From Amycolatopsis anabasis (lineage in GTDB: Bacteria > Actinomycetota > Actinomycetes > Mycobacteriales > Pseudonocardiaceae): DNA of 64,000 nt. The notes beneath the pieces were generated by a model. It saw only the letters and a program-made list of their open reading frames with translations. It had not been told where the DNA came from and did not search any database. A program made the translations under genes and the position numbers. Where the stretch lies: contig NZ_VTHK01000013.1 of assembly GCF_009765355.1 (NCBI RefSeq), positions 124,001 to 188,000 of the forward strand, given 5' to 3'. Below are positions 15,691 through 23,901 of this stretch, piece by piece (position 1 is the first letter of the stretch; each line of letters begins with the position of its first letter).

Positions 15691-16247
15691 TCACCCCGGG
15701 CGCCCGAGACGACCACGACGCGGGAGCGAGCATGCCGAATCCGGAACTCGAGACCGTTCTCGCGCTCGTCCGCAAGCACCGGGCGGTGCTGGTGAACGTG
15801 GGCCACGGGCGGTCGGCGCGGTCGGTGGCCGACGCGGAGGCGTTCGTCGAAGCCTGGCGGGAGCGCGGCGGCGAGATCGGCGCCGTGGTGTCCTGGCCCG
15901 CGACGGCGGCGTCCTGGTTGCGGCCCGCGTGCCGGTTGGCGCACGGCGCCCCGGACGCCTGGGTGGTCGCGGACGAACGGGAGGGCTGGGCCGGGTTCGG
16001 CCGCCGCCTGGCCGCCCAGGCCGCCTGGCGGGCGCGGCGTACGGTCGCGTTCGGCGGGCTCGCCGATCCCGGGCTGCCCGAACTCGCCGGGTGGTGCGCC
16101 ACCGAGGGGCTCAGCGGCGCGGACCGGGACGGCCGGGCGTGGACGTTCGTCGACGGGAGGCTGGAGAACGCCCCATGGATGCACGCGCCCTGGCCGAAGG
16201 CCCCGCTATCGCGGGGGCAGGGCGCCCAACCGCGTAACGGGAGATGA
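15687..16247 (+). CDS. Conserved protein of unknown function in the alkylation-repair operon
   Basis: 186 residues from ATG 15687, which overlaps the methyltransferase stop (ATGA). An internal ATG at 15732 is an alternative start. The predicted fold alternates strands and helices (AVLVNVGHGRSARSVADAEA, then GAVVSWPATAASWLRP, DAWVVADEREGWAGFGRRLA, TVAFGGLADPGLPEL). This looks like a Rossmann-like or periplasmic-binding-like alpha/beta protein, but it has no signal peptide and no catalytic motif that I recognise. The position between DNA-alkylation repair genes suggests an accessory role. Its function is unknown. Confidence 0.6.
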   Translation: MITPGARDDHDAGASMPNPELETVLALVRKHRAVLVNVGHGRSARSVADAEAFVEAWRERGGEIGAVVSWPATAASWLRPACRLAHGAPDAWVVADEREGWAGFGRRLAAQAAWRARRTVAFGGLADPGLPELAGWCATEGLSGADRDGRAWTFVDGRLENAPWMHAPWPKAPLSRGQGAQPRNGR

Positions 16248-16290
16248 CGATGGAAAGAGCGCCCTGTCGACGCGATCGCGGTCGCGCGAC

Positions 16291-16932
16291 ATGAACCAAG
16301 CACTGATTCCCCGGCCCCGCAAGGAGATCGCGCCGGGTGCGGTGCACGTGCCGGACTGGCTCTCGCTCGGCGAGCAGCGCGAACTCGTTGACGCGTGCCG
16401 GGGCTGGGCGGCGAAGATGCGCGCCGCCCGCCTGCCCTCCGGGGGCGTGATGTCGGTGCGCACGGTGTGCCTCGGCTGGCACTGGTACCCCTACCGCTAC
16501 TCCAAAACCCTCGACGACGTCGACGGCTCCCCGGTGCTGCCGTTCCCGGACTGGCTGGCCGACCTCGGGCGGCGCGCCGTCGCGGACGCCTACCGCGAGC
16601 CGGAGGTCGCCTACCGCCCGGACATCGCGCTGATCAACTACTACGACGCGGACGCGCGGATGGGCATGCACCAGGACAAGGACGAACGGTCCCGCGAGCC
16701 GGTGGTGTCGCTGAGCCTGGGCAACGGTTGCGTGTTCCGCTTCGGCAACACCGAGAACCGGGGCCGGCCGTGGACCGATGTCGAACTGCGGTCGGGCGAC
16801 CTGTTCGTCTTCGGCGGTCCGTCCCGCCTGGCCTACCACGGGGTGCCGAAAACCCTGCCCGCCGCGGACGCCCCGGACATCGGCCTGCCCGAAGGCCGCC
16901 TGAACCTCACGCTCCGCGTGTCCGGGCTGTGA
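16291..16932 (+). CDS. alkB: Alpha-ketoglutarate-dependent DNA dealkylase AlkB
   Basis: 213 residues, the normal AlkB length. The iron ligands are visible as H127-x-D129 in MHQDKDE and the distal His in AYHGVPK. The 2-oxoglutarate-binding arginines lie in the C-terminal RLNLTLRVSGL. The segments INYYDADARMGMHQD and SLSLGNGCVFRFGN are diagnostic for AlkB proper. It reverses N1-methyladenine and N3-methylcytosine lesions by oxidative demethylation. It lies between the unknown protein and an Ada-like zinc protein whose GTG start overlaps its stop, consistent with one alkylation-repair operon. Confidence 0.92.
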   Translation: MNQALIPRPRKEIAPGAVHVPDWLSLGEQRELVDACRGWAAKMRAARLPSGGVMSVRTVCLGWHWYPYRYSKTLDDVDGSPVLPFPDWLADLGRRAVADAYREPEVAYRPDIALINYYDADARMGMHQDKDERSREPVVSLSLGNGCVFRFGNTENRGRPWTDVELRSGDLFVFGGPSRLAYHGVPKTLPAADAPDIGLPEGRLNLTLRVSGL

Positions 16933-17192
16933 ACTACCGGCTGCTCGACGCGCACGGCCGGACCTACCGCAGCGCCACGCCGGGCACGCTGGGCGGGCAC
17001 CGGAAGCTGCGGGTCTACGGCAGGCTGGACTGCCCGAGCGCGTTGCGCTGGATCGGGCGCGGCCACTACGTCCGGCACCGCGTCTTCTTCGCCGACGCCG
17101 CCACGGCCCGCGCCGCGGGGTACCGGCCGTGCGCGCGCTGCCTGCCCGAGGAATACGCGAAGTGGGCCGCTACACGGCGTTGTGGAAGATGA
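16929..17192 (+). CDS. Stand-alone Ada-type metal-binding domain protein
   Basis: 87 residues from GTG 16929, overlapping the alkB stop (GTGA). The sequence KLRVYGRLDCPSALRWIGRG followed by FFADAATARAAGYRPCARCL matches the Ada zinc domain in layout. Only three of the four metal Cys remain: the first pair (C-x3-C in Ada) is reduced to a single Cys in LDCPSAL, and the second pair is CARC. His residues nearby (GHYVRHR) may complete the site. In Ada this pair includes the methyl-acceptor Cys. The protein may bind alkylated DNA without the standard methyl transfer. That function is inferred. Confidence 0.7.
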   Translation: MNYRLLDAHGRTYRSATPGTLGGHRKLRVYGRLDCPSALRWIGRGHYVRHRVFFADAATARAAGYRPCARCLPEEYAKWAATRRCGR

Positions 17193-17868
17193 TCCCCAGC
17201 ACGTGCCTTTGTCCACTGTGGACTTCGCTGACACCGTGCCGGAGCGCCACCCGCCGGTAGCCGCGTTTGCCGGGGACCGGGCGGTGCCGCACCGGGAACA
17301 CCATGCCCTGTCCCTGCCGGGGCCGGGCCACCATCGCCCGGGACTGCTGCCGCGGCCGCTGCTCGACGAACACGCTCTCGCCGCCGGTGAAGTCCTCGTC
17401 CGGCCGGTTGAGCATGATCGCCACCTGCAACGGGAACGTCAGTTCGCCGTAGACGTCCTGGTGCAGGCAGTTGTAACCGCTCGGCCCGTAGCGCAGCAGC
17501 AGCGGCGTCGGCCGGTGCTGCCCGGCCGCCGCGCATTCGGCGACCAGCCCGTCCAGTTCGGCGGGGAAGCTGCGCTCGCCGAGCAGTTCCGCCCAGCGGT
17601 TCGCGATCCGCGCCAGCGGCGGGTACAGCCGCTCGCGCAGGTCCCGCACGATCGGCACCAGCGGATCGCCGAAGTACCGGTACCGGCCCTCGCCGTAGGC
17701 GTGCCGGGCCATCACCACCGTGCTGCGGAAGACCTCGTCGACGTCGAACAGGTCGACGACCTCGGCGCATTGCGCGCGCGTGAGCAGTGGCCCGGTCAGG
17801 GCGAACCCGCTCCGGTCCAGGTCGTCGCCCACTTTGTCCCAGTCCAGTTCACTCAGCAAATCCCGCAT
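17170..17868 (-). CDS. 2OG-Fe(II) oxygenase linked to damaged-DNA metabolism (Oxygenase_NA/DUF2086-like)
   Basis: 232 residues. The double-stranded beta-helix core shows H-x-D in CLHQDVYGELTFPLQVAI and the second half-site LRHGVSEVHSGQRHVLGIIF with a distal His and the 2OG arginine. GGESVFVEQRPRQQSRA is characteristic of the PF09859 group, annotated in Pfam as acting on alkylated DNA. ATG 17868 is favoured; GTG 17904 lies upstream in frame. The 3' end overlaps the Ada-like gene by 23 bases on the opposite strand. Together with AlkB it forms a repair island, though its exact substrate is not known to me. Confidence 0.78.
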   Translation of the reverse strand: MRDLLSELDWDKVGDDLDRSGFALTGPLLTRAQCAEVVDLFDVDEVFRSTVVMARHAYGEGRYRYFGDPLVPIVRDLRERLYPPLARIANRWAELLGERSFPAELDGLVAECAAAGQHRPTPLLLRYGPSGYNCLHQDVYGELTFPLQVAIMLNRPDEDFTGGESVFVEQRPRQQSRAMVARPRQGQGMVFPVRHRPVPGKRGYRRVALRHGVSEVHSGQRHVLGIIFHNAV

Positions 17869-18014
17869 ACCCGGGTAACACCACCCATCCGGGCGGGGTT
17901 GCACCGCGGCGCACGAATATTTGGTCAGACCGCTTGTCGAAATGAACCGCCGGAGCTACTGTGCGGTGGATCACGCGAAGGCGCGTGCTCGAGAAGTGCG
18001 GGAAGGGGTCGACG

Positions 18015-19016
18015 ATGACCGGGAAATCCACGCTGCGGCGCGCCGGGATCGCGCTGCTCGCCGCGCTGTCGGTGAGCCTCACCGGAGTCATCGGAAACAC
18101 CGCGAACGCCGCGGGCGACCCCGGCCCGCCCCTGGAAACCCCGCCGTCCCAATTGGACGCCGCACTGCACTGCGACGACGGGATCGACCACGCGACGACG
18201 AACCCGGTCCTGTTCGTCCCGGGCACCACCGCCGAGGGCGGCGAGAACTTCGCCTGGAACTACGTGACCGCGCTGCGCGAACGGGGCGTCCCGGCCTGCT
18301 GGGTCAACTACCCGTACCGCGGCTGGCGCGACATGCAGATCAGCTCCGAGTACATCGTGCACGCGATCCGCACCATGCACGAGCGCAGCGGCCGCAGGGT
18401 GTCCACCATCGGGCACAGCCAGGGCGGCCTGCACCCGGCGTGGGCGGCCCGGTTCTGGCCGGACATCGCCGGGATGCTCGACGACGCGATCAGCCTGGGC
18501 ACCCCGTTCCAGGGTTCCCTGGTGGCCACCGGCTACTGCCAGGTGCTCAACGCCTTCCCGACCGGTTGCCAGGAGTCGTTCTGGCAGTTCACCTGGCACT
18601 CCAACTGGTCCAAGGCGCTCAACCGCGCACCGATGCCCAGCGGGCCCTCGTTCACCTCGATCTACACCGCGACCGACGAGTTCGCCGCACCCGGCGAGGA
18701 CGCGAGCGCGCTGGCCGGGGCGGCGCATCTCGGGTTGCACGACGTGTGCCCCGGCCGCGTCGGTGAGCACCTCGCGCTCGTGGTCGACGCCGTCGCGTTC
18801 GCGCTGGCCACCGACGCCCTGACCCACGACGGCCCCGCCGACGTGAACCGGATCGACAAATCGGTGTGCGGGCAGGCGTTCATGCCGCTCGACTGGCCCG
18901 GATTCGCCCAGGCCCTGCCCGATCTGCTGTCCCTGCCGATCAAGGCCTGGTTGCAGAGCCCGCCCTGGACCTGGGTCCGCGCGGAACCGCCGCTGCGCGA
19001 CTACGCCCGCGCCTAG
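18015..19016 (+). CDS. Secreted alpha/beta-hydrolase lipase (class 2 lipase-like)
   Basis: 333 residues with a Sec/Tat-like signal: MTGKSTLRRAGIALLAALSV, then a likely cleavage after NAA (about residue 33). The mature enzyme has the oxyanion segment NPVLFVPGTTAEGGENF and the nucleophile elbow GHSQGG (Ser near 137). GLHDVCPGRVGEHLAL near residue 250 may supply the catalytic His. Four mature-region Cys could form disulfides, as in actinomycete triacylglycerol lipases and CalB-type enzymes. The gene starts at ATG 18015 behind GGGAAGGGG. It converges on the acyl-CoA ligase gene, their stops sharing a CTAG. It would release fatty acids outside the cell. Confidence 0.82.
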   Translation: MTGKSTLRRAGIALLAALSVSLTGVIGNTANAAGDPGPPLETPPSQLDAALHCDDGIDHATTNPVLFVPGTTAEGGENFAWNYVTALRERGVPACWVNYPYRGWRDMQISSEYIVHAIRTMHERSGRRVSTIGHSQGGLHPAWAARFWPDIAGMLDDAISLGTPFQGSLVATGYCQVLNAFPTGCQESFWQFTWHSNWSKALNRAPMPSGPSFTSIYTATDEFAAPGEDASALAGAAHLGLHDVCPGRVGEHLALVVDAVAFALATDALTHDGPADVNRIDKSVCGQAFMPLDWPGFAQALPDLLSLPIKAWLQSPPWTWVRAEPPLRDYARA

Positions 19017-20605
19017 GCCCGGTCGAGCAACTCGCGTTTGACGATCTTCCCGGTGGCGTTGCGCGGCAACGCGGGCAGGAACCGGATCTCGCGCGGCACC
19101 TTGTACCGCGCGAGATTCCGCTTCACGTAGTCCTTCAGCTCGTCCTCGTCCGGCGGCGCCTCCCCGGCCGGGGCGACGAACGCCAGCAGCCGCTGCCCGA
19201 ACTCGTCGTCGGGCACCCCGACCGCCGCGGCCTCGCGGACCGCCGGGTGCCGGGTCAGCAGATCCTCGATCTCCGCGGGAAACACGTTCTCCCCGCCGGA
19301 AACGATCATCTCGTCGTCCCGGCCGCGCACGTACAGGCGCCCGGCGGCGTCGAACTCGCCGACGTCCCCGGTGGACATCAGGCCGCCGATCACCTGTTTG
19401 CCCCCGCCGCCGGTGTACCCCTCGAACAGCCCGCCGTTGCCCACGAAGATCCGCCCGGTCACCCCGCGCGGGACCGGCCGACCCCGTTCGTCGAGCAGGC
19501 GCACCTCGGTTCCGCGCGCGGGAAAGCCCGCGGTACCCGGCGCCGCGCGCAGGTCGGCCGGGGTCGCGACGGACACCAGCGCCACCTCGGTGGAACCGTA
19601 GATGTTGTACAGGTTGTCGCCGAACTCGGTCATCCACTCGGTCGCCAGATCGCCCGGCAGCGCGGAACCGGCCGTGGCCACGACGTCCACTGTGGACGTG
19701 TCGTACCGGGCCCGGACCGCGCGGGGCAGGTCCAGAATCCGGCGCAGCATCACCGGCACCGGGACCACCACCGAGCACCGGCGGCATTCGATGTCGGCGA
19801 GCACGGCCTCCGGGTCGAACCGGCGGCGGATCACCTGCGTGGTGCCGAGATACAGGCCCAGCAGCAGGAAACTCAGACCCCAGGTGTGGAACATCGGCGC
19901 GGCGAGCACCTGCGACTGCCTGCGGCGCAACGGAATCCGGTCGACGAGCCCGGCGATCGGATCGAGTGAACGCGGTTCCGGCCGGGCGACCCCCTTCGGG
20001 CGGCCGGTGGTGCCCGAGGTCAGGATCACGATCCGGCCGACGCCGTCCGGTTTGACCGGCGGCCCGTCGCGGTGCGCGGCGATCATCCCGTCCAGCGTCG
20101 GCGCGTCGGCGTCACCGTCGTGCCAGGCGACATAGCGGCGGCCGAAGTTGAATCCGGTGTACTCCTGGTCGTGGATGACCGCGGTCGCGCCCTCGGCGGC
20201 CAGCGAATCCGCCAGCTGCGGACCGGCGAACGCGGTGTTCATCAGCAACGCGTCCGCGCCGAGTTTGGCCGCCGCCAGCAGCCCGTCCACGAATCCCCGG
20301 TGGTTGCGGCAGATCAGGCCGATCCGGTCCGCGGCGGTGACGCCGTCCGCGGCGAGCGCGCGGGCCAGCGCCTCGGCGCGCCGGTCCAGTTCGGTGAAGG
20401 TGAGCGAGCCGCGTTCGTCGATCAGCGCGACGCGATCGCCGTGCTGGATCGCGGCGGCCTTCACCAAGGTCGCCGCTCCGGCGCCCCAGCGCAGGGCCGC
20501 GCCGCCGAGCCGAAACGCGGTCGACGGGCGCACCGGGCGCACCAGCCCGGACCGCACGAGCACGCCGAGGTTCCCCAGTTCGTGCGCGAGCCGGCGGGCG
20601 CTCAA
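19013..20605 (-). CDS. Long-chain acyl-CoA/AMP ligase (FadD-type)
   Basis: About 530 residues. Adenylate-forming motifs are complete: VILTSGTTGRPKG (A3), NIYGSTEVALV (A5), STGDVGEFD (A7), YVRGRDDEMIVSGGENVFPAE (A8 region) and PRNATGKIVKREL with the catalytic Lys (A10). It would activate a carboxylic acid, probably a fatty acid, to acyl-CoA. The best start is TTG 20605, overlapping the stop of the diiron oxygenase gene (TTGA), which implies coupling. The frame remains open further upstream without similarity. It parallels FadD13 in the mymA locus of M. tuberculosis, where ligase, SDR, hydrolase and flavin monooxygenase genes are clustered. Confidence 0.88.
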   Translation of the reverse strand: MSARRLAHELGNLGVLVRSGLVRPVRPSTAFRLGGAALRWGAGAATLVKAAAIQHGDRVALIDERGSLTFTELDRRAEALARALAADGVTAADRIGLICRNHRGFVDGLLAAAKLGADALLMNTAFAGPQLADSLAAEGATAVIHDQEYTGFNFGRRYVAWHDGDADAPTLDGMIAAHRDGPPVKPDGVGRIVILTSGTTGRPKGVARPEPRSLDPIAGLVDRIPLRRRQSQVLAAPMFHTWGLSFLLLGLYLGTTQVIRRRFDPEAVLADIECRRCSVVVPVPVMLRRILDLPRAVRARYDTSTVDVVATAGSALPGDLATEWMTEFGDNLYNIYGSTEVALVSVATPADLRAAPGTAGFPARGTEVRLLDERGRPVPRGVTGRIFVGNGGLFEGYTGGGGKQVIGGLMSTGDVGEFDAAGRLYVRGRDDEMIVSGGENVFPAEIEDLLTRHPAVREAAAVGVPDDEFGQRLLAFVAPAGEAPPDEDELKDYVKRNLARYKVPREIRFLPALPRNATGKIVKRELLDRA

Positions 20606-21504
20606 ACCCGGCCGCCCAGCAGGAAGGAGCGCCGCCACAGCGCGGTGGTGACCCGGCCTTTGATCATCCCGGCCTCGTCGAGGAACCGCACCAGCCGCTC
20701 GCCCATCCAGCGCACGCTCTCCCGGTAATGCGGATTGGCCAGCGCGGCCTTTCTCGCCTCCCACGGATCAAGCCCGGCCCGCTTGTACGCGCGCGGATCG
20801 ATCAGCACGCGCGCGGCGCCCCACGCGGCGAGCGCGAGGCCGACCCGGTTGAGCGCGCGCAGCACCGGGCCGAGGCGCGGCATCAGGCGCCGCAGCTCTT
20901 CGCGGGCATAGGTGATGTGCCGGGCCTCTTCGAGCACGTGGATCCGGTTGACCATGCGGATGTGCGGCTGCATGTTCTCGTCGGCCATGGTCTCCCGCTG
21001 CAGCCGGTCGATCATCTCCTCGATCAGCAGCGCGCCGCCGTACATCGCCGGGCCGGTCGGGATGAGCGAGGCGATCCGCTGCAGCACGCGGACCCGCCGG
21101 GGCAGCAGGAAGGGGCGCACGCCGAACTTCTCCAGCGAGCGGCCGAACATGGTGGAGTGGCGGCATTCGTCGGCGATCTCGGTCAGCGCGTACTGCGCGT
21201 GGCGCGAGGTCGGGTCGCCCTCGGCGATCGTGTTGAGCAGCATGTGCATCAGGCCGACCTCGGCGAAAATGCCGAAGCTGGTGATGCTGGCGATTTCCTG
21301 CTTGCCGAGTTCGAAGCGCTGTTCCGGGGTCATCCGGTCCCAGAGCGCGGTGCCGTAGAGCGAGATCCGGTGTTCGGGCAGGTAGTACTTGTCCGGTTCG
21401 ATCGGCGCGGACCAGTCGATGTCGACCGCGGGGTCGTAGAACTTGTCCGCCGAGGACTGCAGGAGTCGCTCGGCCGTGCGCTCCCGGCCGTCGCGTGCGC
21501 CCAT
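20602..21504 (-). CDS. AurF-type diiron oxygenase, copy 1
   Basis: 300 residues of the AurF/p-aminobenzoate N-oxygenase family (PF11583). The two E-x2-H iron half-sites are clear: EIADECRHSTMF (about residues 108-119) and HVLEEARHITYARE (about residues 180-193). Further ligands probably lie in ISLYGTALWDRMTPEQRFELGKQE and LLIEEMIDRLQ. AurF oxidises arylamines to nitro groups; many actinobacterial relatives in lipid loci have unknown substrates. It is about 55 percent identical by eye to copy 2 at 31489. It is divergent from a TetR gene and preceded by a GTATC-type operator, and it is coupled to the ligase gene. Confidence 0.85.
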   Translation of the reverse strand: MGARDGRERTAERLLQSSADKFYDPAVDIDWSAPIEPDKYYLPEHRISLYGTALWDRMTPEQRFELGKQEIASITSFGIFAEVGLMHMLLNTIAEGDPTSRHAQYALTEIADECRHSTMFGRSLEKFGVRPFLLPRRVRVLQRIASLIPTGPAMYGGALLIEEMIDRLQRETMADENMQPHIRMVNRIHVLEEARHITYAREELRRLMPRLGPVLRALNRVGLALAAWGAARVLIDPRAYKRAGLDPWEARKAALANPHYRESVRWMGERLVRFLDEAGMIKGRVTTALWRRSFLLGGRV

Positions 21505-21522
21505 CTTGCCTCCCGACTATGG

Positions 21523-21546
21523 GATACCGCCAGTATCGGATACCTG
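21523..21546. promoter_or_regulatory. GATAC/GTATC operator between aurF1 and tetR
   Basis: Three half-sites GATAC (21523-21527), GTATC (21533-21537) and GATAC (21539-21543) form overlapping palindromes GATAC-N5-GTATC and GTATC-G-GATAC. The element lies 19 bases upstream of the diiron oxygenase start and 9 bases upstream of the TetR start, so it fits an autoregulated divergent operator. Bases 21528-21546 match 17 of 19 bases of a site upstream of the second aurF copy (32430-32448). Confidence 0.7.
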
Positions 21547-21554
21547 TAAGTACT

Positions 21555-22259
21555 ATGGTGCGAGTGGACGACAGTGTCAACGGTCACAGCGGCCGGGACG
21601 GGCGCGCCGAACGGTGGCGCCAGCACCGCGCCGCGCGGCGCGAGGAGTTTCTGGACGCCACCTTCCGCGCGCTGAACGAGCACGGCCCGGACGTCACCAT
21701 GGCCGATATCGCCCGCGAGGCTCGCGTGGCGAAACCGCGGCTGTACCGGTACTTCGCGGACAAGGAGGACCTGTTCGACGCGGTCGCCGAGCGCACCTTG
21801 CGCATCCTGTGGGAGCGCCTGCTCCCCGCGCTGAACACCTACGGCGAGCCGCGCGCGATCGTCCGGACCGCGCTGGCCGCGTACGTGGGGCTGGTGGACG
21901 AGTACCCGAACGTGGTGCGGTTCCTGGTCGGCAGCCACTTCATCGACCGGTCCTGGGAAGCCGATCCGGTGGTGGACAACGGCCGCAAGGTGGCGAGCCT
22001 GCTCGCCGGGCTGTTCGCGGAGAACCTGCGCTCGTTCTCCGGCGACGCGGGCGGGGCGGAACCGTGGGCGCACGCGGTGGTCGGCGCGGTCGCGGCGGCC
22101 ACCGAATGGTGGCTGGAGAGCGAGTCGATGACCCGGGACCAGGTGATCGACTACCTGACCCCGTTCGTCTGGGGCGCGATCGACGGCGCCCTGCGGTCCG
22201 AGGGGATCGTGCTCGACGCGGACCAGCCGATCAGCCTCGCCAACCTGGTCGGCCGCTGA
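21555..22259 (+). CDS. TetR family regulator of the aurF/ligase unit
   Basis: 234 residues. The DNA-binding domain reads RAARREEFLDATFRALNEHG and VTMADIAREARVAKPRLYRYF (about residues 22-62), with the unusual PRLYRYF in place of the common GTLYRHF. The C-terminal half is a typical ligand-binding helix bundle rich in Trp. ATG 21555 is used because an upstream in-frame start at 21495 would run through the operator. Divergence from aurF1 and the palindromic site in the gap indicate that it controls that operon and itself. A matching site near aurF2 suggests it also controls the other end of the cluster. Confidence 0.87.
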   Translation: MVRVDDSVNGHSGRDGRAERWRQHRAARREEFLDATFRALNEHGPDVTMADIAREARVAKPRLYRYFADKEDLFDAVAERTLRILWERLLPALNTYGEPRAIVRTALAAYVGLVDEYPNVVRFLVGSHFIDRSWEADPVVDNGRKVASLLAGLFAENLRSFSGDAGGAEPWAHAVVGAVAAATEWWLESESMTRDQVIDYLTPFVWGAIDGALRSEGIVLDADQPISLANLVGR

Positions 22260-22355
22260 CCGTCGAACTCGTGTGCCCGAGTGTGCGACTCGCTTGCCCG
22301 AACGTTGAACTCGCGTGCCTGAACGTGAAACTCGCGTGCGCGAACGTGGAACTCA
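22260..22355. repeat. 21-base tandem repeat, about 4.5 units
   Basis: Units begin at 22260, 22281, 22302, 22323 and 22344, with consensus acgtNgaactcgcgtgccNga. They are 70-90 percent alike. The array fills the gap between two convergent TetR genes and enters the last codons of the leftward gene. Because 21 is a multiple of three, the plus strand could encode a heptad V-x-L-A-C-x-N, but no ribosome-binding site or gene context supports translation. A terminator or a dispersed genome repeat is more likely. Confidence 0.75.
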
Positions 22356-22973
22356 GGCGCGGATGCCGTCGAACATGACCCGGGTGCCGGCGTTGATCCA
22401 GCGGTCGCGTTCGGCGGCGGGGTCCTTGGCGGTGAGCAGGGACAGACCGCACGAGATGATCACGCCGTTCAGGGCCTGGGCGGTGACCTCGGTGTCCAGG
22501 TCGGCGCGCAGGAAACCCTTCTCCACGCCGTTGCGCAGGTACATCTCGGTGCCCTGGGCCATGCCGCGGTAGGTGTCCAGGGTCAGCGCGGTCATCTCCG
22601 GATCCGCGCCGAGCGCCTCCACGAACAGCAGGCGCACCAGTTCGGGGTCCTCGACGAACAGGGTGAACATCCGGTCGCAGATCTGGCGGACCTGCTCGCG
22701 GTACTCCTCCAGCGTGTTCGTCGACGCCGGATCGGCGAGCGCCATCACCGACATCAGGCGCTCGGCCGCGTTGGCCAGCACGTGCATCAGAATGTCGCGC
22801 TTGTTCGCGAAGTACCGGTAGAACGTGCCGTGCCCGATGCCCAGCTCGTTCGCGATGTCCGCGATCCCGGCCGCGTGGTACCCGCGTTCGGTGAACACCT
22901 TGAAAGCCGCGTGCACGATGTCCGCGCGCCGCTGCTCGGCCCGTTCCGCCGCCCGATCCGCTGCTGTCGTCAT
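22353..22973 (-). CDS. TetR family regulator, last gene of the lipR-like unit
   Basis: 206 residues with a classic TetR head: AEQRRADIVHAAFKVFTERG and AGIADIANELGIGHGTFYRYF (about residues 12-52), resembling FadR/KstR2-like lipid regulators. The C-terminal domain contains FVEDPELVRLLFVEALGADPE, as in TetR proteins that sense acyl-CoA or hydrophobic ligands. ATG 22973 is used rather than an upstream frame at 23006. It follows the SDR gene by 37 bases as the last member of the leftward run hydrolase-FMO-FMO-SDR-TetR. It is therefore a candidate to bind the GAATGA-N4-TCATTC operator at the head of that run. Confidence 0.87.
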   Translation of the reverse strand: MTTAADRAAERAEQRRADIVHAAFKVFTERGYHAAGIADIANELGIGHGTFYRYFANKRDILMHVLANAAERLMSVMALADPASTNTLEEYREQVRQICDRMFTLFVEDPELVRLLFVEALGADPEMTALTLDTYRGMAQGTEMYLRNGVEKGFLRADLDTEVTAQALNGVIISCGLSLLTAKDPAAERDRWINAGTRVMFDGIRA

Positions 22974-23010
22974 CGCCCGCAGTATCCCACTTCCCCGGGC
23001 GAGCACACCG

Positions 23011-23901
23011 TCAACGTCGAAGGACCGCGAAGTCGTACCGCACGCCGGTCAGCTCCTCGGACAGCTCCCACAGCTTCCGCTGAACCTCGCGGTCGCGGGA
23101 CGCCCGGTTGGACCGGACCCGGTGCGGATGCCCCCACATCTCGCCGGGCAGGTTCGGACCGGCGAACGAACCGCCGGGCAGATCGGGCTTGGTCGCCGCG
23201 TACAGCGTCGGCAGCGCGCCCCGCTCGGCGCTCTGCGCGAGGAACCGGTTCATCAGGCGCATCCCGAAGTCCTGGATCGACTCGGTGCGCCCCTGCAGGT
23301 TCGTGTTCGCGTATCCGGGATGCGCGGCCATCGAACGCACGTCCGAACCCGCGTCCGCCAGCCGCCGCTGGAGTTCGTAGGCGAACATCAGGTTCGCGAG
23401 CTTCGACTGGCCGTAGGCCGACCAGCGACCGTACCGCCGGGTGAAGTTCGGGTCGCTCAGCCGGATCCGCCCGATGCGGTGCATGAAACTGGACAGCGAG
23501 ACGACCCGGTCGGTGATCCGGTCCAGCAGGAGCCCGGTGAGCGCGAAGTGGCCGAGGTGGTTCACCCCGAACTGGGTCTCGAACCCGTCCCGGGTCTGCC
23601 CGCGCGGCACCGCCATCAGGCCCGCGTTGTTGATCAGCATGTCCACCGGCCCGTCGACGCTGTCCGCGAACGCCCGCACCGACGCCAGATCGGCGAGGTC
23701 GAGCGCGCGCACCTCCACGTCGCCGGTCATCCCGGCAGCCGCGTCCTTGCCCTTGCCCACGTCCCGGCAGGCCAGGATCACCCGCGCCCCGGCCCGGGCG
23801 AGTTCCTTCGCCGCCACCAGCCCGAGTCCGCTGTTCGCCCCGGTCACCACGGCCGTCCGGCCGTGCTGATCGGGAATGTCCGCCGCCGTCCAGTTCGCCA
23901 T
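23011..23901 (-). CDS. Short-chain dehydrogenase/reductase (retinol dehydrogenase/WWOX-like)
   Basis: 296 residues. The NAD(P)-binding motif is TAVVTGANSGLGLVAAKELA (residues 17-36), followed by NNAGLMAVPRG. The catalytic Ser is in VVSLSSFMHR and Y-x3-K in AYGQSKLAN (about residue 165). The pattern CRDVGKGKDAA suggests NADP preference, as in the classical retinol-dehydrogenase-like group. ATG 23901 overlaps the stop of the upstream monooxygenase gene (TGATG). It probably oxidises an alcohol or reduces a ketone produced by the neighbouring flavin monooxygenases. The substrate is unknown. Confidence 0.87.
   Translation of the reverse strand: MANWTAADIPDQHGRTAVVTGANSGLGLVAAKELARAGARVILACRDVGKGKDAAAGMTGDVEVRALDLADLASVRAFADSVDGPVDMLINNAGLMAVPRGQTRDGFETQFGVNHLGHFALTGLLLDRITDRVVSLSSFMHRIGRIRLSDPNFTRRYGRWSAYGQSKLANLMFAYELQRRLADAGSDVRSMAAHPGYANTNLQGRTESIQDFGMRLMNRFLAQSAERGALPTLYAATKPDLPGGSFAGPNLPGEMWGHPHRVRSNRASRDREVQRKLWELSEELTGVRYDFAVLRR

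Noticed and set aside
22260..22355. Possible CRISPR-like array
   Set aside because: Units are contiguous with no spacers, and no cas genes are present; the same applies to the 22-base repeats at 45568-45633.
22261..22378. Heptad-repeat peptide (V-x-L-A-C-x-N) encoded across the 21-base array
   Set aside because: It is the tail of a shadow frame of the TetR gene, has no start signal, and periodicity follows automatically from a 21-base unit.
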